Assembly: GCF_005146945.1 (NCBI RefSeq)
Contig: NZ_SWMS01000022.1
Coordinates: 42,528-106,527 of the forward strand
Source of the DNA: Prauserella endophytica
Lineage (GTDB): Bacteria; Actinomycetota; Actinomycetes; Mycobacteriales; Pseudonocardiaceae
DNA length: 64,000 nt
Direction of reading: 5' to 3'
A model generated the notes under the pieces. The model was not told where the DNA came from, did no database searches, and saw nothing but the letters and a program-made list of their open reading frames with translations. A program made the position numbers and the translations under genes. Shown in pieces: positions 53,083-63,287 of the stretch (position 1 is its first letter; each line of letters opens with the position of its first letter).

Positions 53083-56000
53083 GTGTCCAGCAGCCCTGCG
53101 TCACAGTTCGGCCCCAACGAGTGGCTCGTCGAGGAAATGTACGACCAGTTCCTCGCCGACCCCTCCTCAGTAGACGCCGCGTGGCATGACTTCTTTGCTG
53201 ATTTCAAGCCCACCCAGGCGCAGCCGAAGCCGGACACGGCCACCGCCGAGCGGACGTCCGCCGCCAACGGCCAGGCCACCCCGAAGGCCCCCGCCAAGCC
53301 GCAGCAGGCACCGGCCGAGGCGAAGCCCGCCCAGCCCGCGCCCAAGGCCGCCGCCCCCAAGGCGGAGCCGAAGCAGTCCGCGTCCGCGAAGACGGAGTCG
53401 AAGCAAGCCGCGCCCGCCAAGGCGACCCCGACGACTCCCGCCGCCGCCAAGTCCGCACCGGCCGCCCCCGCCAAGGCCGAGGAGCCGGAGAGCAAGCCGC
53501 TGCGCGGCGCCGCCGCGGCGATCGCCAAGAACATGGACGCCTCGCTGAGCGTCCCCACCGCCACGAGCGTGCGCGCGGTCCCGGCCAAGCTGATGGCCGA
53601 CAACCGCATCGTCATCAACAACCACCTCAAGCGCACCCGCGGCGGGAAGATCTCGTTCACGCACCTCATCGGCTACGCGATGGTGCGGGCGCTGCACGAC
53701 TTCCCGAACATGAACCGGCACTACGCGCTGGTCGACGGCAAGCCGCACGCCGTCACACCGGAGCACGTCAACCTCGGCCTCGCCATCGACATGAAGGGCA
53801 AGGACGGCGGCCGCACGCTCGTCGTCGCGTCCATCAAGGGCACCGAGAACATGACGTTCCTGCAGTTCTGGCAGGCCTACGAGGACATCGTCAAGAAGGC
53901 CAGGAACAACAAGCTCACCGCCGACGACTTCTCCGGCACCACGATCTCGCTGACCAACCCGGGCGGCATCGGCACCAACCACTCGGTGCCGAGGCTGCAG
54001 GCCGGTCAGGGCGCGATCATCGGCGTCGGCGCGATGCAGTACCCGGCCCACTTCGAGGGCACCAGCGAGCAGACCCTCGTCGGCCTCGGCGTCAGCAAGA
54101 TCATGACGCTGACGTCGACCTACGACCACCGCATCATCCAGGGCGCCGAGTCGGGCGAGTTCCTCAAGCGCATCCACGAGCTGCTGCTCGGCGGCGACGG
54201 GTTCTACGACGACATCTTCACGTCGCTGCGCCTGCCGTACGAGCCGGTGCGCTGGGTCGAGGACATCCCCGAGGGCGAGATCGACAAGACCGCCCGGGTG
54301 CTGGAGCTGATCGACGCCTACCGGATGCGCGGCCACCTGATGGCCGACACCGACCCGTTGAACTACCGCCAGCGCAGGCACGAGGACCTGGACATCCTCA
54401 GCCACGGCCTGACCCTGTGGGACCTTGACCGCGAGTTCGCGGTCGGCGGCTTCGCGGGCCAGCAGCGCATGAAGCTGCGCGACGTCCTCGGCGTGCTGCG
54501 CGACTCCTACTGCCGCACGGTCGGCGTCGAGTACACCCATATCCTCGACCCCGACGAGCGCCGCTGGATCCAGGAGCGCGTGGAGGTCCCGCACGAGAAG
54601 CCCGAGCCCTCGGTGCAGAAGTACGTGCTGTCGAAGCTCAACGCGGCCGAGGCGTTCGAGACGTTCCTGCAGACCAAGTACGTCGGCCAGAAGCGGTTCT
54701 CGCTCGAGGGCGGCGAGACCGTGATCCCGCTGCTGGACACGGTGCTGGACAAGGCCGCCGAGCACGAGCTCGACGAGGTCGTCATCGGCATGCCGCACCG
54801 CGGTCGCCTGAACGTGCTCGCCAACATCGTCGGCAAGCCGATCTCGCAGATCTTCCAGGAGTTCGAGGGCAACCTCGACCCTGGCCAGGCGCACGGCTCC
54901 GGTGACGTGAAGTACCACCTCGGCGCCGAGGGCAAGTACTTCCGCATGTTCGGCGACGGTGAGACGAAGGTCTCACTCACGGCCAACCCGTCGCACCTGG
55001 AGACCGTCGACCCGGTGCTCGAGGGCATCGTCCGCGCCAAGCAGGACATCCTCGACAAGGGCGACCGCGCCTCCGGCGGCTTCACCGTGCTGCCCGTGCT
55101 GCTGCACGGCGACGCTGCCTTCGCGGGCCAGGGCGTGGTGGCCGAGACGCTGAACCTCGCGCTGCTGCGCGGCTACCGCACCGGCGGCACCGTGCACGTG
55201 ATCATCAACAACCAGGTCGGCTTCACCACGGCGCCCGAGCACGCCCGCTCGTCGCAGTACGCCACCGACGTCGCGAAGATGATCGGCGCCCCGATCTTCC
55301 ACGTGAACGGCGACGACCCCGAGGCCGCCTACTGGGTTGCGCGGCTGGCCGTCGACTACCGCCAGGCGTTCAACAAGGACGTCGTGATCGACATGATCTG
55401 CTACCGGCGGCGCGGCCACAACGAGGGCGACGACCCCTCGATGACCCAGCCGGCGATGTACGACATCATCGACACGAAGCGCAGCGTGCGGAAGACCTAC
55501 ACCGAGGCGCTCATCGGCCGTGGCGACATCTCCATGGACGAGGCCGAGGCCGCGCTGCGGGACTTCTCCAGCCAGCTGGAGCACGTCTTCAACGAGGTCC
55601 GTGAGCTGGAGAAGCACCCGATTGCCCCGAGCCCCTCGGTCGAGGAGGAGCAGCAGGTGCCCGCCAAGGTGCCGACCGCGGTCTCCCGCGAGGTGATCGA
55701 GCGGATCGGGGACGCGTTCGTCAACGTCCCGGAGGGCTTCACGCCGCACCCGCGCGTCAAGCCGGTCATGGAGCGGCGGCACAAGATGTCGCGCGAGGGC
55801 GGTGTCGACTGGGCGTTCGGTGAGCTGCTCGCTTTCGGCTCGCTGGCGCTCGAGGGCAGGCTGGTGCGCCTGTCCGGCCAGGACTCCCGGCGCGGCACGT
55901 TCACGCAGCGGCACTCGGTGCTGATCGACCGCAAGACCGGTCAGGAGTACTCGCCGCTGCAGAACCTGGCCGACCAGCAGGGCCGCGTGATGATCTACGA

Positions 56001-56832
56001 CTCGGCGCTGTCCGAGTACGCGGCGGTGGGCTTCGAGTACGGCTACTCGGTGGCCAACTCCGAGGCGCTCGTGATGTGGGAAGCGCAGTTCGGCGACTTC
56101 GTCAACGGCGCGCAGACCGTGATCGACGAGTACATCTCCTCCGGTGAGGCCAAGTGGGGCCAGCTCTCCGACGTCGTGCTGCTCCTGCCGCACGGCCACG
56201 AGGGCCAGGGGCCGGACCACACCTCGGGCCGCATCGAACGCTTCCTGCAGCTGTGCGCGGAGGGCTCGATGACCGTGGCGGTGCCGTCCACCCCGGCCAA
56301 CTACTTCCACCTGCTGCGCCGCCACGCCCTCGACGGCGTCAACCGGCCGCTGATCGTCTTCACCCCGAAGCGCCTGCTGCGCGACAAGAACGTGAAGTCG
56401 GGCATCGAGGAGTTCACCGACCAGTCGAAGTTCCTCTCGGTGATCGACGACGGCGGCGTCGATCCGGCCAAGGCCCGTAAGGTGCTGCTGACGTCCGGGA
56501 AGATGTACTGGGAGCTGTTCGTCGAGCGCGAGAAGCAGGGAATCGACGACATCGCGATCGTGCGGATCGAGCAGTACTACCCGCTGCCGAAGAAGAAGCT
56601 CCTCGCCGCGCTGGAGCGCTACACGGCCGCCAAGCAGGTCGTGTGGGTGCAGGAGGAGCCGGAGAACCAGGGTGGCTGGCCGTTCTTCGGGCTGAACCTG
56701 CCGCGCAAGCTGCCTGAGGCGTTCTCGAACCTGCAGGTCGTGGCGCGGCGCCCGATGGCGGCCCCGTCCGCGGGCTCGTCGAAGGTCCACGAGGTGGAGC
56801 AGAAGGCCCTCATCGCCAAGGCCTTCGAGTAA
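53083..56832 (+). CDS. kgd: Multifunctional 2-oxoglutarate decarboxylase/dehydrogenase E1-E2 (Kgd)
   Basis: 1249 residues, GTG start. The N-terminal lipoamide-E1-like helix [25 protein letters not shown] is followed by an Ala/Pro/Lys linker (about 45-130). An E2-type succinyltransferase core (about 140-370) ends in [16 protein letters not shown]. The E1 ThDP region carries [33 protein letters not shown] and INNQVGFTT. No lipoyl domain is present. This fusion is the actinobacterial Kgd/OdhA enzyme of the TCA cycle, regulated by GarA/OdhI in relatives. Single gene. Confidence 0.95.
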   Translation: MSSSPASQFGPNEWLVEEMYDQFLADPSSVDAAWHDFFADFKPTQAQPKPDTATAERTSAANGQATPKAPAKPQQAPAEAKPAQPAPKAAAPKAEPKQSASAKTESKQAAPAKATPTTPAAAKSAPAAPAKAEEPESKPLRGAAAAIAKNMDASLSVPTATSVRAVPAKLMADNRIVINNHLKRTRGGKISFTHLIGYAMVRALHDFPNMNRHYALVDGKPHAVTPEHVNLGLAIDMKGKDGGRTLVVASIKGTENMTFLQFWQAYEDIVKKARNNKLTADDFSGTTISLTNPGGIGTNHSVPRLQAGQGAIIGVGAMQYPAHFEGTSEQTLVGLGVSKIMTLTSTYDHRIIQGAESGEFLKRIHELLLGGDGFYDDIFTSLRLPYEPVRWVEDIPEGEIDKTARVLELIDAYRMRGHLMADTDPLNYRQRRHEDLDILSHGLTLWDLDREFAVGGFAGQQRMKLRDVLGVLRDSYCRTVGVEYTHILDPDERRWIQERVEVPHEKPEPSVQKYVLSKLNAAEAFETFLQTKYVGQKRFSLEGGETVIPLLDTVLDKAAEHELDEVVIGMPHRGRLNVLANIVGKPISQIFQEFEGNLDPGQAHGSGDVKYHLGAEGKYFRMFGDGETKVSLTANPSHLETVDPVLEGIVRAKQDILDKGDRASGGFTVLPVLLHGDAAFAGQGVVAETLNLALLRGYRTGGTVHVIINNQVGFTTAPEHARSSQYATDVAKMIGAPIFHVNGDDPEAAYWVARLAVDYRQAFNKDVVIDMICYRRRGHNEGDDPSMTQPAMYDIIDTKRSVRKTYTEALIGRGDISMDEAEAALRDFSSQLEHVFNEVRELEKHPIAPSPSVEEEQQVPAKVPTAVSREVIERIGDAFVNVPEGFTPHPRVKPVMERRHKMSREGGVDWAFGELLAFGSLALEGRLVRLSGQDSRRGTFTQRHSVLIDRKTGQEYSPLQNLADQQGRVMIYDSALSEYAAVGFEYGYSVANSEALVMWEAQFGDFVNGAQTVIDEYISSGEAKWGQLSDVVLLLPHGHEGQGPDHTSGRIERFLQLCAEGSMTVAVPSTPANYFHLLRRHALDGVNRPLIVFTPKRLLRDKNVKSGIEEFTDQSKFLSVIDDGGVDPAKARKVLLTSGKMYWELFVEREKQGIDDIAIVRIEQYYPLPKKKLLAALERYTAAKQVVWVQEEPENQGGWPFFGLNLPRKLPEAFSNLQVVARRPMAAPSAGSSKVHEVEQKALIAKAFE

Positions 56833-56854
56833 GCCGACCCGCCACGATCAGACT

Positions 56855-56961
56855 GCAGTGAAGGCCACCTTGCCTGCGTTGAACCAACGCAGCGGCGCGC
56901 AGCGTCTCCGTTTGGGTGGTGGTGGGAGACGGGTGGGCGCAGGCAAGGTGGCCTTCACTGC
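56855..56961. terminator. GAAGGCCACCTT palindrome with enlarged loop
   Basis: Arms 56855-56878 and 56938-56961 are perfectly complementary (24 bp), but the loop is 59 bases instead of 5 and contains its own GTCTCC/GGAGAC stem (56904-56909 with 56925-56930). It stands between the convergent kgd and the osmoprotectant operon. Confidence 0.7.
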
Positions 56962-56963
56962 GT

Positions 56964-57854
56964 CTAGGCGAGACCGTTCTCGGCGAGGAAGTCCTCGGCG
57001 ATATCGAGCGGGTTACGCTTCTGCTCGGTGAACTCGACGTTGAGGTCGGTCAGCTTCTCGGTGGTCAGCGCGGCCGACACCGCGTTGAGCGCCCGCACCT
57101 CGCGCTCGCTGAGCGTGCCCTTCGCGACGAACGGCACGATGTTCTGCGCGGGGAACATGTCCTTGTCGTCCTCGAGCGTCACGAAGCCGTTGCTGCGGAT
57201 CGTCGACGAGGTGCTGAACAGGTCGGCCACCTGCACCTCGTCCGAGCGCAGCGCCTCGACGGTCACCGGGCCGCCCGTGTCGGTGGTGCGGATCTCCTTG
57301 AACTCGCAGCCGTAGAGTTCCTTGATCTTGGCCTGCCAGCGGTCGGCCCACTGCCCCGGCCCGCCGAACACCAGCTCGCCGCAGCGGGGCGCGAGGTCGG
57401 AGACCGTGCGGATGCCCTGGTCGGCCAGTTCCTTACGGACCACCATCTCGTCGCTGTTCTCGGCCGGGGCCGCCTCGAGCACCTCGAACTGCTCCGGCAG
57501 CTTCTGCCGCAGCTCGGCGTGCACCTCCTCGGGCGTGGTCGCCTGGCTGTTCTCGTCGAAGTACTGCAGCAGGTTGCCGCTGTACTCGGGCACGAGCGAC
57601 AGTGAGCGGTCTTCGAGCGCCTTGACCACCACCTCGCGCCCACCGACCGGCGGACGCACGGTGACGTTCTCGGCTCCGGCGTTGCGCAGGGCACCCGCGT
57701 AGATCTGGGCGAGCAGCAGGCTCTCCCCGACGTCCGAGGCGCCGATGATGATCTCTCCGCTTGGCCCGCCCTCGGCGCCGCCCTCCAGTGGGTTGCCGCA
57801 CGCGGTTGCCAGCAGGCCCACCGCCGCGACCATCGCGAGCAGTCGCCCCCTCAT
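56964..57854 (-). CDS. Osmoprotectant ABC transporter substrate-binding lipoprotein (OpuC/ProX-like)
   Basis: 296 residues from ATG at 57854. A lipobox in MVAAVGLLATACG marks it as a lipoprotein. The mature part has IIIGASDVGESLLLAQIYAGAL and VPEYSGNLLQYF, typical of the glycine betaine/choline/carnitine-binding OpuAC type, and closes with RNPLDIAEDFLAENGL. Last gene of the opu-like operon; the start overlaps the permease stop (ATGA). Confidence 0.87.
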   Translation of the reverse strand: MRGRLLAMVAAVGLLATACGNPLEGGAEGGPSGEIIIGASDVGESLLLAQIYAGALRNAGAENVTVRPPVGGREVVVKALEDRSLSLVPEYSGNLLQYFDENSQATTPEEVHAELRQKLPEQFEVLEAAPAENSDEMVVRKELADQGIRTVSDLAPRCGELVFGGPGQWADRWQAKIKELYGCEFKEIRTTDTGGPVTVEALRSDEVQVADLFSTSSTIRSNGFVTLEDDKDMFPAQNIVPFVAKGTLSEREVRALNAVSAALTTEKLTDLNVEFTEQKRNPLDIAEDFLAENGLA

Positions 57855-58540
57855 GCCGACACCTCCTTCTTCGCGCCCGCCTCGGCGAGCCGAACGCCCC
57901 GGGGCACCAGCGCCCGCTGGACGGCGGCGAGCACGACGTCGAGCACGATCGCGAGCAGCGCGGTGAGAATGGCGCCCGCCGCGACCTCGCCGTAGTCCAG
58001 AATGGCCAGTCCGTCGAGCAGGTACCGGCCGAGGCCGCCGAGGCCCACATACGCCGCGACCGCCGCCGTGGCCACGAGCTGGAGCACGGCGTTGCGCACA
58101 CCGCCGAGCACGAGCGGCAGCGCGATCGGCACCTCGATCTGCCACAGCCGCTGCCCGCCGCGCATGCCCATGCCCTCGGCGGCGTCGACCACCGCGCGGT
58201 CCACCGCCTGCAGCCCGGCGTAGGTGCCGGCGAGGATCGGCGGGATCGCGAGCACGACGAGCCCGATGATCGCGGCGACGTCGCTGTCGGTGAACAGCAG
58301 GAACAGAAAGGTCACCAGACCCAGCGTCGGCAGGGCGCGGATGACGTTGCCGCTGCCGACGAGCAGCACCCCGCCGCGTCCGGTGTGGCCGACGTAGAGC
58401 CCGATCGGCACGGCGATGACCGAAGCGAGGACGAGCGCGAGGAGCACGTAGCCGAGGTGCTGGAGCACCCGGGTCGGCACGCCGTCCGCGCCCTGCCAGT
58501 TGGCCGAGCTGGTGAACCAGTCGATGATCTCGCCGATCAC
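57851..58540 (-). CDS. Osmoprotectant ABC transporter permease (OpuCD/ProW-like)
   Basis: 229 residues from GTG at 58540, five bases after GGAGG, overlapping the previous stop (GTGA). About five transmembrane helices; the EAA loop with GMGMRGGQRLWQIEVPIALPLVLGGVRNA contacts the ATPase. Pairs with the second permease gene to form the membrane channel. Confidence 0.86.
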   Translation of the reverse strand: MIGEIIDWFTSSANWQGADGVPTRVLQHLGYVLLALVLASVIAVPIGLYVGHTGRGGVLLVGSGNVIRALPTLGLVTFLFLLFTDSDVAAIIGLVVLAIPPILAGTYAGLQAVDRAVVDAAEGMGMRGGQRLWQIEVPIALPLVLGGVRNAVLQLVATAAVAAYVGLGGLGRYLLDGLAILDYGEVAAGAILTALLAIVLDVVLAAVQRALVPRGVRLAEAGAKKEVSA

Positions 58541-59226
58541 ACGGCCACCTCCGTCCTCACCGGGGCCGTCGTGCGGTCCCACGGGGTCAGCAGCCGACGC
58601 GACAGCACCAGCAGCAGGTCGACGACCAGAGCCAGCAGCAGCGTGAGCACGATCCCGACCACGATCGGAGAGAAGTACTCCCGCTGGAATCCGTCGGTGA
58701 ACAGCACGCCGAGCCCGCCGACGCCGATCAGCGCGCCGACGCTGACGAGGCTGATGTTGCTCACGCTCGCGACGCGCACCCCGGCCGCGAGCACCGGTAC
58801 CGCGAGCGGCAGCTCGACGGTCAGGAACCGCCGCGCGGGCCGGTAGCCCATCGCGGTCGCCGAGGCGATGACGGCGGGCGGCACGGCGTCCAGCGCGTCG
58901 AGCACGGGCCGGACGAGCAGCGCAGCGGTGTAGAGGGTCAGCGCCACGACGACGTTGATGCTGTCGAGCATCTTCGTGCCGATGAGGCTGGGGATCATGA
59001 CGAACAGCGCGAGCGAGGGAATGGTGTAGACGAGGTTCGCCAGCACGAGGGTGACGCCCCTCGCGCGCGGCCAGGCCCGGCCGAGCCAGCCGATGGCGAT
59101 CGCGAGGACGATTCCGAGCACGAGCGGCAGCAGCGCGAGGTAGCAGTGCTCGGCGAGGGTGTCGACGATCTGCTCGCGGTTGCTGGCGCTGCCGAGGTAC
59201 TGCCCGAGCTCGTCGAAGAAGCTCAC
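58537..59226 (-). CDS. Osmoprotectant ABC transporter permease (OpuCB/ProW-like)
   Basis: 229 residues from GTG at 59226, overlapping the ATPase stop (GTGA). About six hydrophobic segments; EAA loop TAMGYRPARRFLTVELPLAVPVLAAGVRVASVSNISL. It starts with EHCYLALLPLVLGIVLAI, typical of the OpuCB group, and is partner to the permease encoded next. Confidence 0.86.
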   Translation of the reverse strand: MSFFDELGQYLGSASNREQIVDTLAEHCYLALLPLVLGIVLAIAIGWLGRAWPRARGVTLVLANLVYTIPSLALFVMIPSLIGTKMLDSINVVVALTLYTAALLVRPVLDALDAVPPAVIASATAMGYRPARRFLTVELPLAVPVLAAGVRVASVSNISLVSVGALIGVGGLGVLFTDGFQREYFSPIVVGIVLTLLLALVVDLLLVLSRRLLTPWDRTTAPVRTEVAV

Positions 59227-60314
59227 CGCGTCACCCCCTGCGGATGGTTCTCGATCACGTCGAGCACCTGCCTCGCGGTGACCACGCCGATCGCCTTGCC
59301 GTCGGCGTCCACCACCACACCGAGGCTCGCGGGCGACGACAGCGCCGCGTCGAGCGCGCCGCGGATCGGAGTTCCCTGCTGGTACAGCGATCCGCCCGCC
59401 AACAGGTCCGATTCGGAGAGATCACCGTCCACTGTGGACGACGGCGGCAGCCAGCCGCGCGGCTCACCCTCGTCGTTCACGGCGAGCCGCCAGTCCGTGC
59501 TCTCCCCCGGCGCGCTGCCGACCCGCACGGTCGGCACGTCCTCGACGAGCACGTCGCCCGCGGAAAGGAACGACAGGCCGCGGTAGCCGCGGTCCTTGCC
59601 GACGAACCCCGCGACGAAGTCGTCGACGGGGTGCCGCAGCACGTCGGCCGGGGTGCCGTACTGCGCGAGCCTGCCGCCGACGCGCAGCACGGCCACCTTG
59701 TCGCCGAGCCGCACCGCCTCGTCGATGTCGTGGGTGACGAACACGATCGTCTTGCCGAGCTGCGACTGAAGGCGCAGCAGCTCGTCCTGCAGACCCTCGC
59801 GCACCACCGGGTCGACGGCCGAGAACGGCTCGTCCATGAGCAGCACGGGCGAGTCGGCCGCGAGCGCGCGGGCGACGCCGACGCGCTGCTGCTGCCCGCC
59901 GGAGAGCTGTGCGGGGTAGCGCTTGCCGAGCTCGGCCGGAAGGCCGACGGTCTCCAGCAGCTCGGCGGCCCGCTCGCGCGCCTTTCGCTTCTCCCAGCCG
60001 GAAAGCAGCGGCACCGTGGCGACGTTGCTCAGCACCGTCCGATGTGGAAAGAGGCCGGCGTGCTGGATGACGTAGCCGATGCCCCGGCGCAGCAGCGCAG
60101 GGTCGGAGTCGCGGACATCGGCGCCGTCAAGCAGGATCGTGCCGGACGTCGGCTCCACCATCCGGTTGATCATCCGCAGGGAGGTGGTCTTGCCACAGCC
60201 GGAAGGACCGACGAAGACGGTGATGGTGCCGTCCTCGATGGTCAGGTTCAGATCGTCGACGGCAACGGTGCCGTCCGGGTATTTCTTCGTGACGCCGCGG
60301 AACTCGATTCCCAT
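59223..60314 (-). CDS. Osmoprotectant ABC transporter ATPase with CBS domains (OpuCA-like)
   Basis: 363 residues from ATG at 60314; the longer upstream frame has no ribosome site. ABC domain: Walker A VGPSGCGKTTSLRM, signature LSGGQQQRVGVARAL, Walker B VLLMDEPFSAVDP. The C-terminal part from about residue 250 holds a CBS pair, the second ending VVTARQVLDVI. In relatives the CBS domains sense ionic strength or c-di-AMP. First gene of the four-gene operon. Confidence 0.88.
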   Translation of the reverse strand: MGIEFRGVTKKYPDGTVAVDDLNLTIEDGTITVFVGPSGCGKTTSLRMINRMVEPTSGTILLDGADVRDSDPALLRRGIGYVIQHAGLFPHRTVLSNVATVPLLSGWEKRKARERAAELLETVGLPAELGKRYPAQLSGGQQQRVGVARALAADSPVLLMDEPFSAVDPVVREGLQDELLRLQSQLGKTIVFVTHDIDEAVRLGDKVAVLRVGGRLAQYGTPADVLRHPVDDFVAGFVGKDRGYRGLSFLSAGDVLVEDVPTVRVGSAPGESTDWRLAVNDEGEPRGWLPPSSTVDGDLSESDLLAGGSLYQQGTPIRGALDAALSSPASLGVVVDADGKAIGVVTARQVLDVIENHPQGVTR

Positions 60315-60387
60315 AGCCCACTCCCCTCTGGACGGACCCGCCCGACCGTAGTCGAGATCGGCCGCGAAGGCACGGCGTTCCAGCATC

Positions 60388-60393
60388 TAGGCT
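60388..60393 (+). promoter_or_regulatory. -10 box of a leaderless promoter
   Basis: TAGGCT six bases before the GTG at 60400; no ribosome site is visible. Confidence 0.45.
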
Positions 60394-60399
60394 GACCTC

Positions 60400-61812
60400 G
60401 TGACTTCCCCGCTCGACGCCTTCGGCGTGCAGGCCAGGCCGCTCCGGCTCGCCGTCTCCCTCCTCGCGCACGGCTGGCAGGAGTTCGACGAGCTGGTGCG
60501 TGCGACGGCGGAGCCGAGGCGCGGCGTGGAGGAGCTGCTGGCCGCGTTCGGCGGCGACCTCGAACGCGAGGGCACCGCCGTGCGGCTGCGACCCGATGCG
60601 GTGCCGCGCTACCGGGAGCTGGCCGGTGAGCCCGCGGAGCCGGGCAACCTGCTCGCCGCCATGGAGGCGGCGATCGCGGACGTGCCGCCGCCGTTGCCCG
60701 CGCTCGACCACGTGCAGGCGACGCCCGAGACCGTGGTGGCGAGGGCCCGCTGGCTCGACGAGCAGTACGACCTGCGCCGCACTCGCCTGACGTTCGTCGG
60801 CGACCACGACCTCACGTCACTGGCGGTGCACACGCTGCGCCCCGAGGCCCGGCTGACGGTGGTCGACGTCGATGACCGGATCCTCGAATACCTCGACCGG
60901 CGCAGCGAGCGCTCCATTCGCACGGTGCACACGGACCTGAGGTTCGGGCTGCCGCTCGCGGTGGCCGGGATGGCGGACGTCGTGTTCAGCGATCCGCCCT
61001 ACACGCCGGAGGGCATGGGCCTGTTCGCCGCCCGTGGCATCGAGTGCCTCGCTGACCCGCCGGAGGGACGTCTGGTGCTCGCCTACGGCTACAGCCCTCG
61101 GCACCCGGCCCTCGGGCACCAGGCACAGCGGGCGCTGCTCTCGCTCGGGCTCGCGTTCGAGGCGATCGTCCCCGCGTTCCATCGGTACGCGGGCGCACAG
61201 GCGATCGGCAGCGCGGCTGACCTCTACGTCTGCCAGCCCACCGCGCGGGCCCGCAAGAAGGGCAAGGGCAAACAGCAGGGCATCTACACGCACGGCCCGC
61301 AGTCGGTGGAGGCGCGCAGAACCCCGGCGGCGTTGCTGGACGCGCTCGTCGCGCTCGCGGCCGAGACCGGCCAGGACGTGACCGTTCGCGACGCCGACTG
61401 GACGAGGCCGGCCACCGTGCCCGACGGCACTGCCGTGGCCGTGGACCTCACCGCCGACCCCGGTCCGTGGCTCGCCCGCGTACTGCTGGGCGTGAACGCC
61501 GAACGCGTCGCGCTCCTGGTGCCGAACGCGCACCCCGACCTCGGCGACGCCCGCTCACAGCGGGCGCTCACGGACCTGGTCGCGCCGAAGTACCGGCTGC
61601 GCCTGCTGCGCAGCACGCCCGACAACAAGCACGCCGTGGTGATCGCCGACGCGGAGCCCGGGAACACGAACGCGGCCGTGCGCGCGGTCTGGACCCGCGC
61701 ACACGGCCGCGTCGGCAACCTCTGGCCGCAGGCACCCGCCGACATCGCGGACCTGCGGCTCATCGACCTGCCCAGGCACCGGATCGCGGAGATCCGGGCG
61801 GCACTGGGCTGA
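60400..61812 (+). CDS. BpsA-like protein (branched-chain polyamine synthase family)
   Basis: 470 residues. An N-terminal winged-helix-like part covers about 1-70. The central Rossmann domain has FVGDHDLTSLAVHTL near residue 132, TVVDVDDRILEYLDRRS and SDPPYTPEGMGLF near residue 197. These match N4-bis(aminopropyl)spermidine synthase (BpsA) of thermophiles, whose DPPxT motif takes part in aminopropyl transfer. The C-terminal 150 residues (after a KKGKGKQQG basic patch) are an extra domain. In a mesophile the substrate could differ. GTG start, leaderless. Confidence 0.7.
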   Translation: MTSPLDAFGVQARPLRLAVSLLAHGWQEFDELVRATAEPRRGVEELLAAFGGDLEREGTAVRLRPDAVPRYRELAGEPAEPGNLLAAMEAAIADVPPPLPALDHVQATPETVVARARWLDEQYDLRRTRLTFVGDHDLTSLAVHTLRPEARLTVVDVDDRILEYLDRRSERSIRTVHTDLRFGLPLAVAGMADVVFSDPPYTPEGMGLFAARGIECLADPPEGRLVLAYGYSPRHPALGHQAQRALLSLGLAFEAIVPAFHRYAGAQAIGSAADLYVCQPTARARKKGKGKQQGIYTHGPQSVEARRTPAALLDALVALAAETGQDVTVRDADWTRPATVPDGTAVAVDLTADPGPWLARVLLGVNAERVALLVPNAHPDLGDARSQRALTDLVAPKYRLRLLRSTPDNKHAVVIADAEPGNTNAAVRAVWTRAHGRVGNLWPQAPADIADLRLIDLPRHRIAEIRAALG

Positions 61813-61824
61813 GGGCGCTGAGGA

Positions 61825-63030
61825 CTACACCGTCACACCGTCCGACTCCGCGGCCTTGGCCACCGCGGCGGCCACCTCGGCGGCGACCCTCGGGTCGAGC
61901 GGGCTCGGCACGATGTGGTCGGCGGCGAGCTTGTCGGCGGCCACCGACGCGATCGCGTCGGCCGCGGCGAGCTTCATGTTCTCCGTGATCGACCGCGCAC
62001 CGGAGTCGAGCGCGCCCTTGAACACGCCGGGGAACGCCAGCACGTTGTTGATCTGGTTCGGGAAGTCGCTGCGCCCGGTCGCCACGACCGACGCGTACTT
62101 CGCGGCGACGTCCGGGTGCACCTCCGGGTCCGGATTGGACAGTGCGAACACGACCGAGTCGCCTGCCATCGTGGCGAGCAGGCTCTCGTCGATGGTCGAG
62201 CTGGAGAGGCCGATGAACACGTCGGCGCCCTCGAGCGCCTCGGCGAGGCCACCGCGCAGCCCGGCGGCGTTCGTGGTCTCCGCGAGCTGCTCCTTGATCG
62301 GGTTCAGCCCGCCCCGGCCCGCGTGGACGATGCCCTTCGAGTCCAGCACCGTGACGTCGCCGACACCGGCGGCCTGCAGGATCCGGGTGCACGCCACCCC
62401 TGCGGCGCCCGCGCCGGAGATCACCACGCGCTGGTCGGCGATCGCGCGGTCGAGCACCATGTTCGCGCCGCGCAGCGCGGCCAGCACCACGATCGCGGTC
62501 CCGTGCTGGTCGTCGTGCATCACCGGGCAGTCGAGCGCGGCCTTGAGCTTGTCCTCCAGCTCGAAGCAGCGAGGGGCCGAGACGTCCTCCAGGTTCACCG
62601 CGCCGAACGAAGGACGCAGGCGCACGAGCGTCTCGACGATCTCGTCGACGTCGGTGGTGTCGAGCACCAGCGGGATCGAGTCCAGCCCGGCGAAGGTCTT
62701 GAAGAGCACCGACTTGCCCTCCATCACCGGCAGCGACGCGCTCGGCCCGATGTCGCCGAGGCCGAGTACCGCGGTGCCGTCGCTGACCACCGCGACGAGC
62801 CGGTCGGCCCACGTGTAGCGCTTCGCGAGCGCGGCGTCCTCCGCGATCGCGCGGCTGACCTTGGCTACTCCGGGGGTGTAGGCGATGGAGAGGTCACGCG
62901 CTTGCGTGATGGGTCGGGTGGTGGTCACCGAGAGCTTGCCGCCCTCGTGACCACCGAAGATCTCGTCGTCGCTCACCTGAGCTTGGGACACGTCAATCTC
63001 CAGGGCTGAAAATTCAGGGGATCGCCGCAC
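61825..63030 (-). CDS. NAD(P)-dependent malic enzyme
   Basis: 401 residues, the short bacterial form. LSIAYTPGVAKVSRAI, TWADRLVAVVSDGTAVLGLGDIGPSASLPVMEGK, NLEDVSAPRCFELE and CPVMHDDQHGTAIV are in the catalytic domain. The NAD-binding domain has ISGAGAAGVACTRILQAAGV. It oxidatively decarboxylates malate to pyruvate. Start GTG at 63030 with GGGGAC upstream; an internal GTG near residue 14 is an alternative. Confidence 0.9.
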   Translation of the reverse strand: MRRSPEFSALEIDVSQAQVSDDEIFGGHEGGKLSVTTTRPITQARDLSIAYTPGVAKVSRAIAEDAALAKRYTWADRLVAVVSDGTAVLGLGDIGPSASLPVMEGKSVLFKTFAGLDSIPLVLDTTDVDEIVETLVRLRPSFGAVNLEDVSAPRCFELEDKLKAALDCPVMHDDQHGTAIVVLAALRGANMVLDRAIADQRVVISGAGAAGVACTRILQAAGVGDVTVLDSKGIVHAGRGGLNPIKEQLAETTNAAGLRGGLAEALEGADVFIGLSSSTIDESLLATMAGDSVVFALSNPDPEVHPDVAAKYASVVATGRSDFPNQINNVLAFPGVFKGALDSGARSITENMKLAAADAIASVAADKLAADHIVPSPLDPRVAAEVAAAVAKAAESDGVTV

Positions 63031-63274
63031 GGCGTCCCCAGCTGTGTTGGGCTCCTCGGTCCCGGCTGACCGGCGCGGTAGCGCCGCCTTTCCGGGCGAG
63101 GCGTCCGTCGAGGCCCGTGGTCGAGGCTGTGCCGCGGACGCGGCGGTTCGCTCAGTGTGACAGGCCGGACCGGGTCATGGGCGCAGGGGTGCGGTTGAGA
63201 TCACAGAATTTGCCGGATCTGCCCTGGTCAGACGGGTAACAGCAAGACGACCGTCCGGCTTGGGATATGGCGGC

Positions 63275-63280
63275 TAAGCT
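63275..63280 (+). promoter_or_regulatory. -10 box of a leaderless promoter for the RmlC-like gene
   Basis: TAAGCT seven bases before the ATG at 63288. Confidence 0.4.
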
Positions 63281-63287
63281 GCGCGGC

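Noticed and set aside
53167..56790. Two long minus-strand frames (about 580 and 605 codons) opposite kgd
   Set aside because: Codon-position mirror of a very strongly biased gene; no ribosome sites or recognisable domains.
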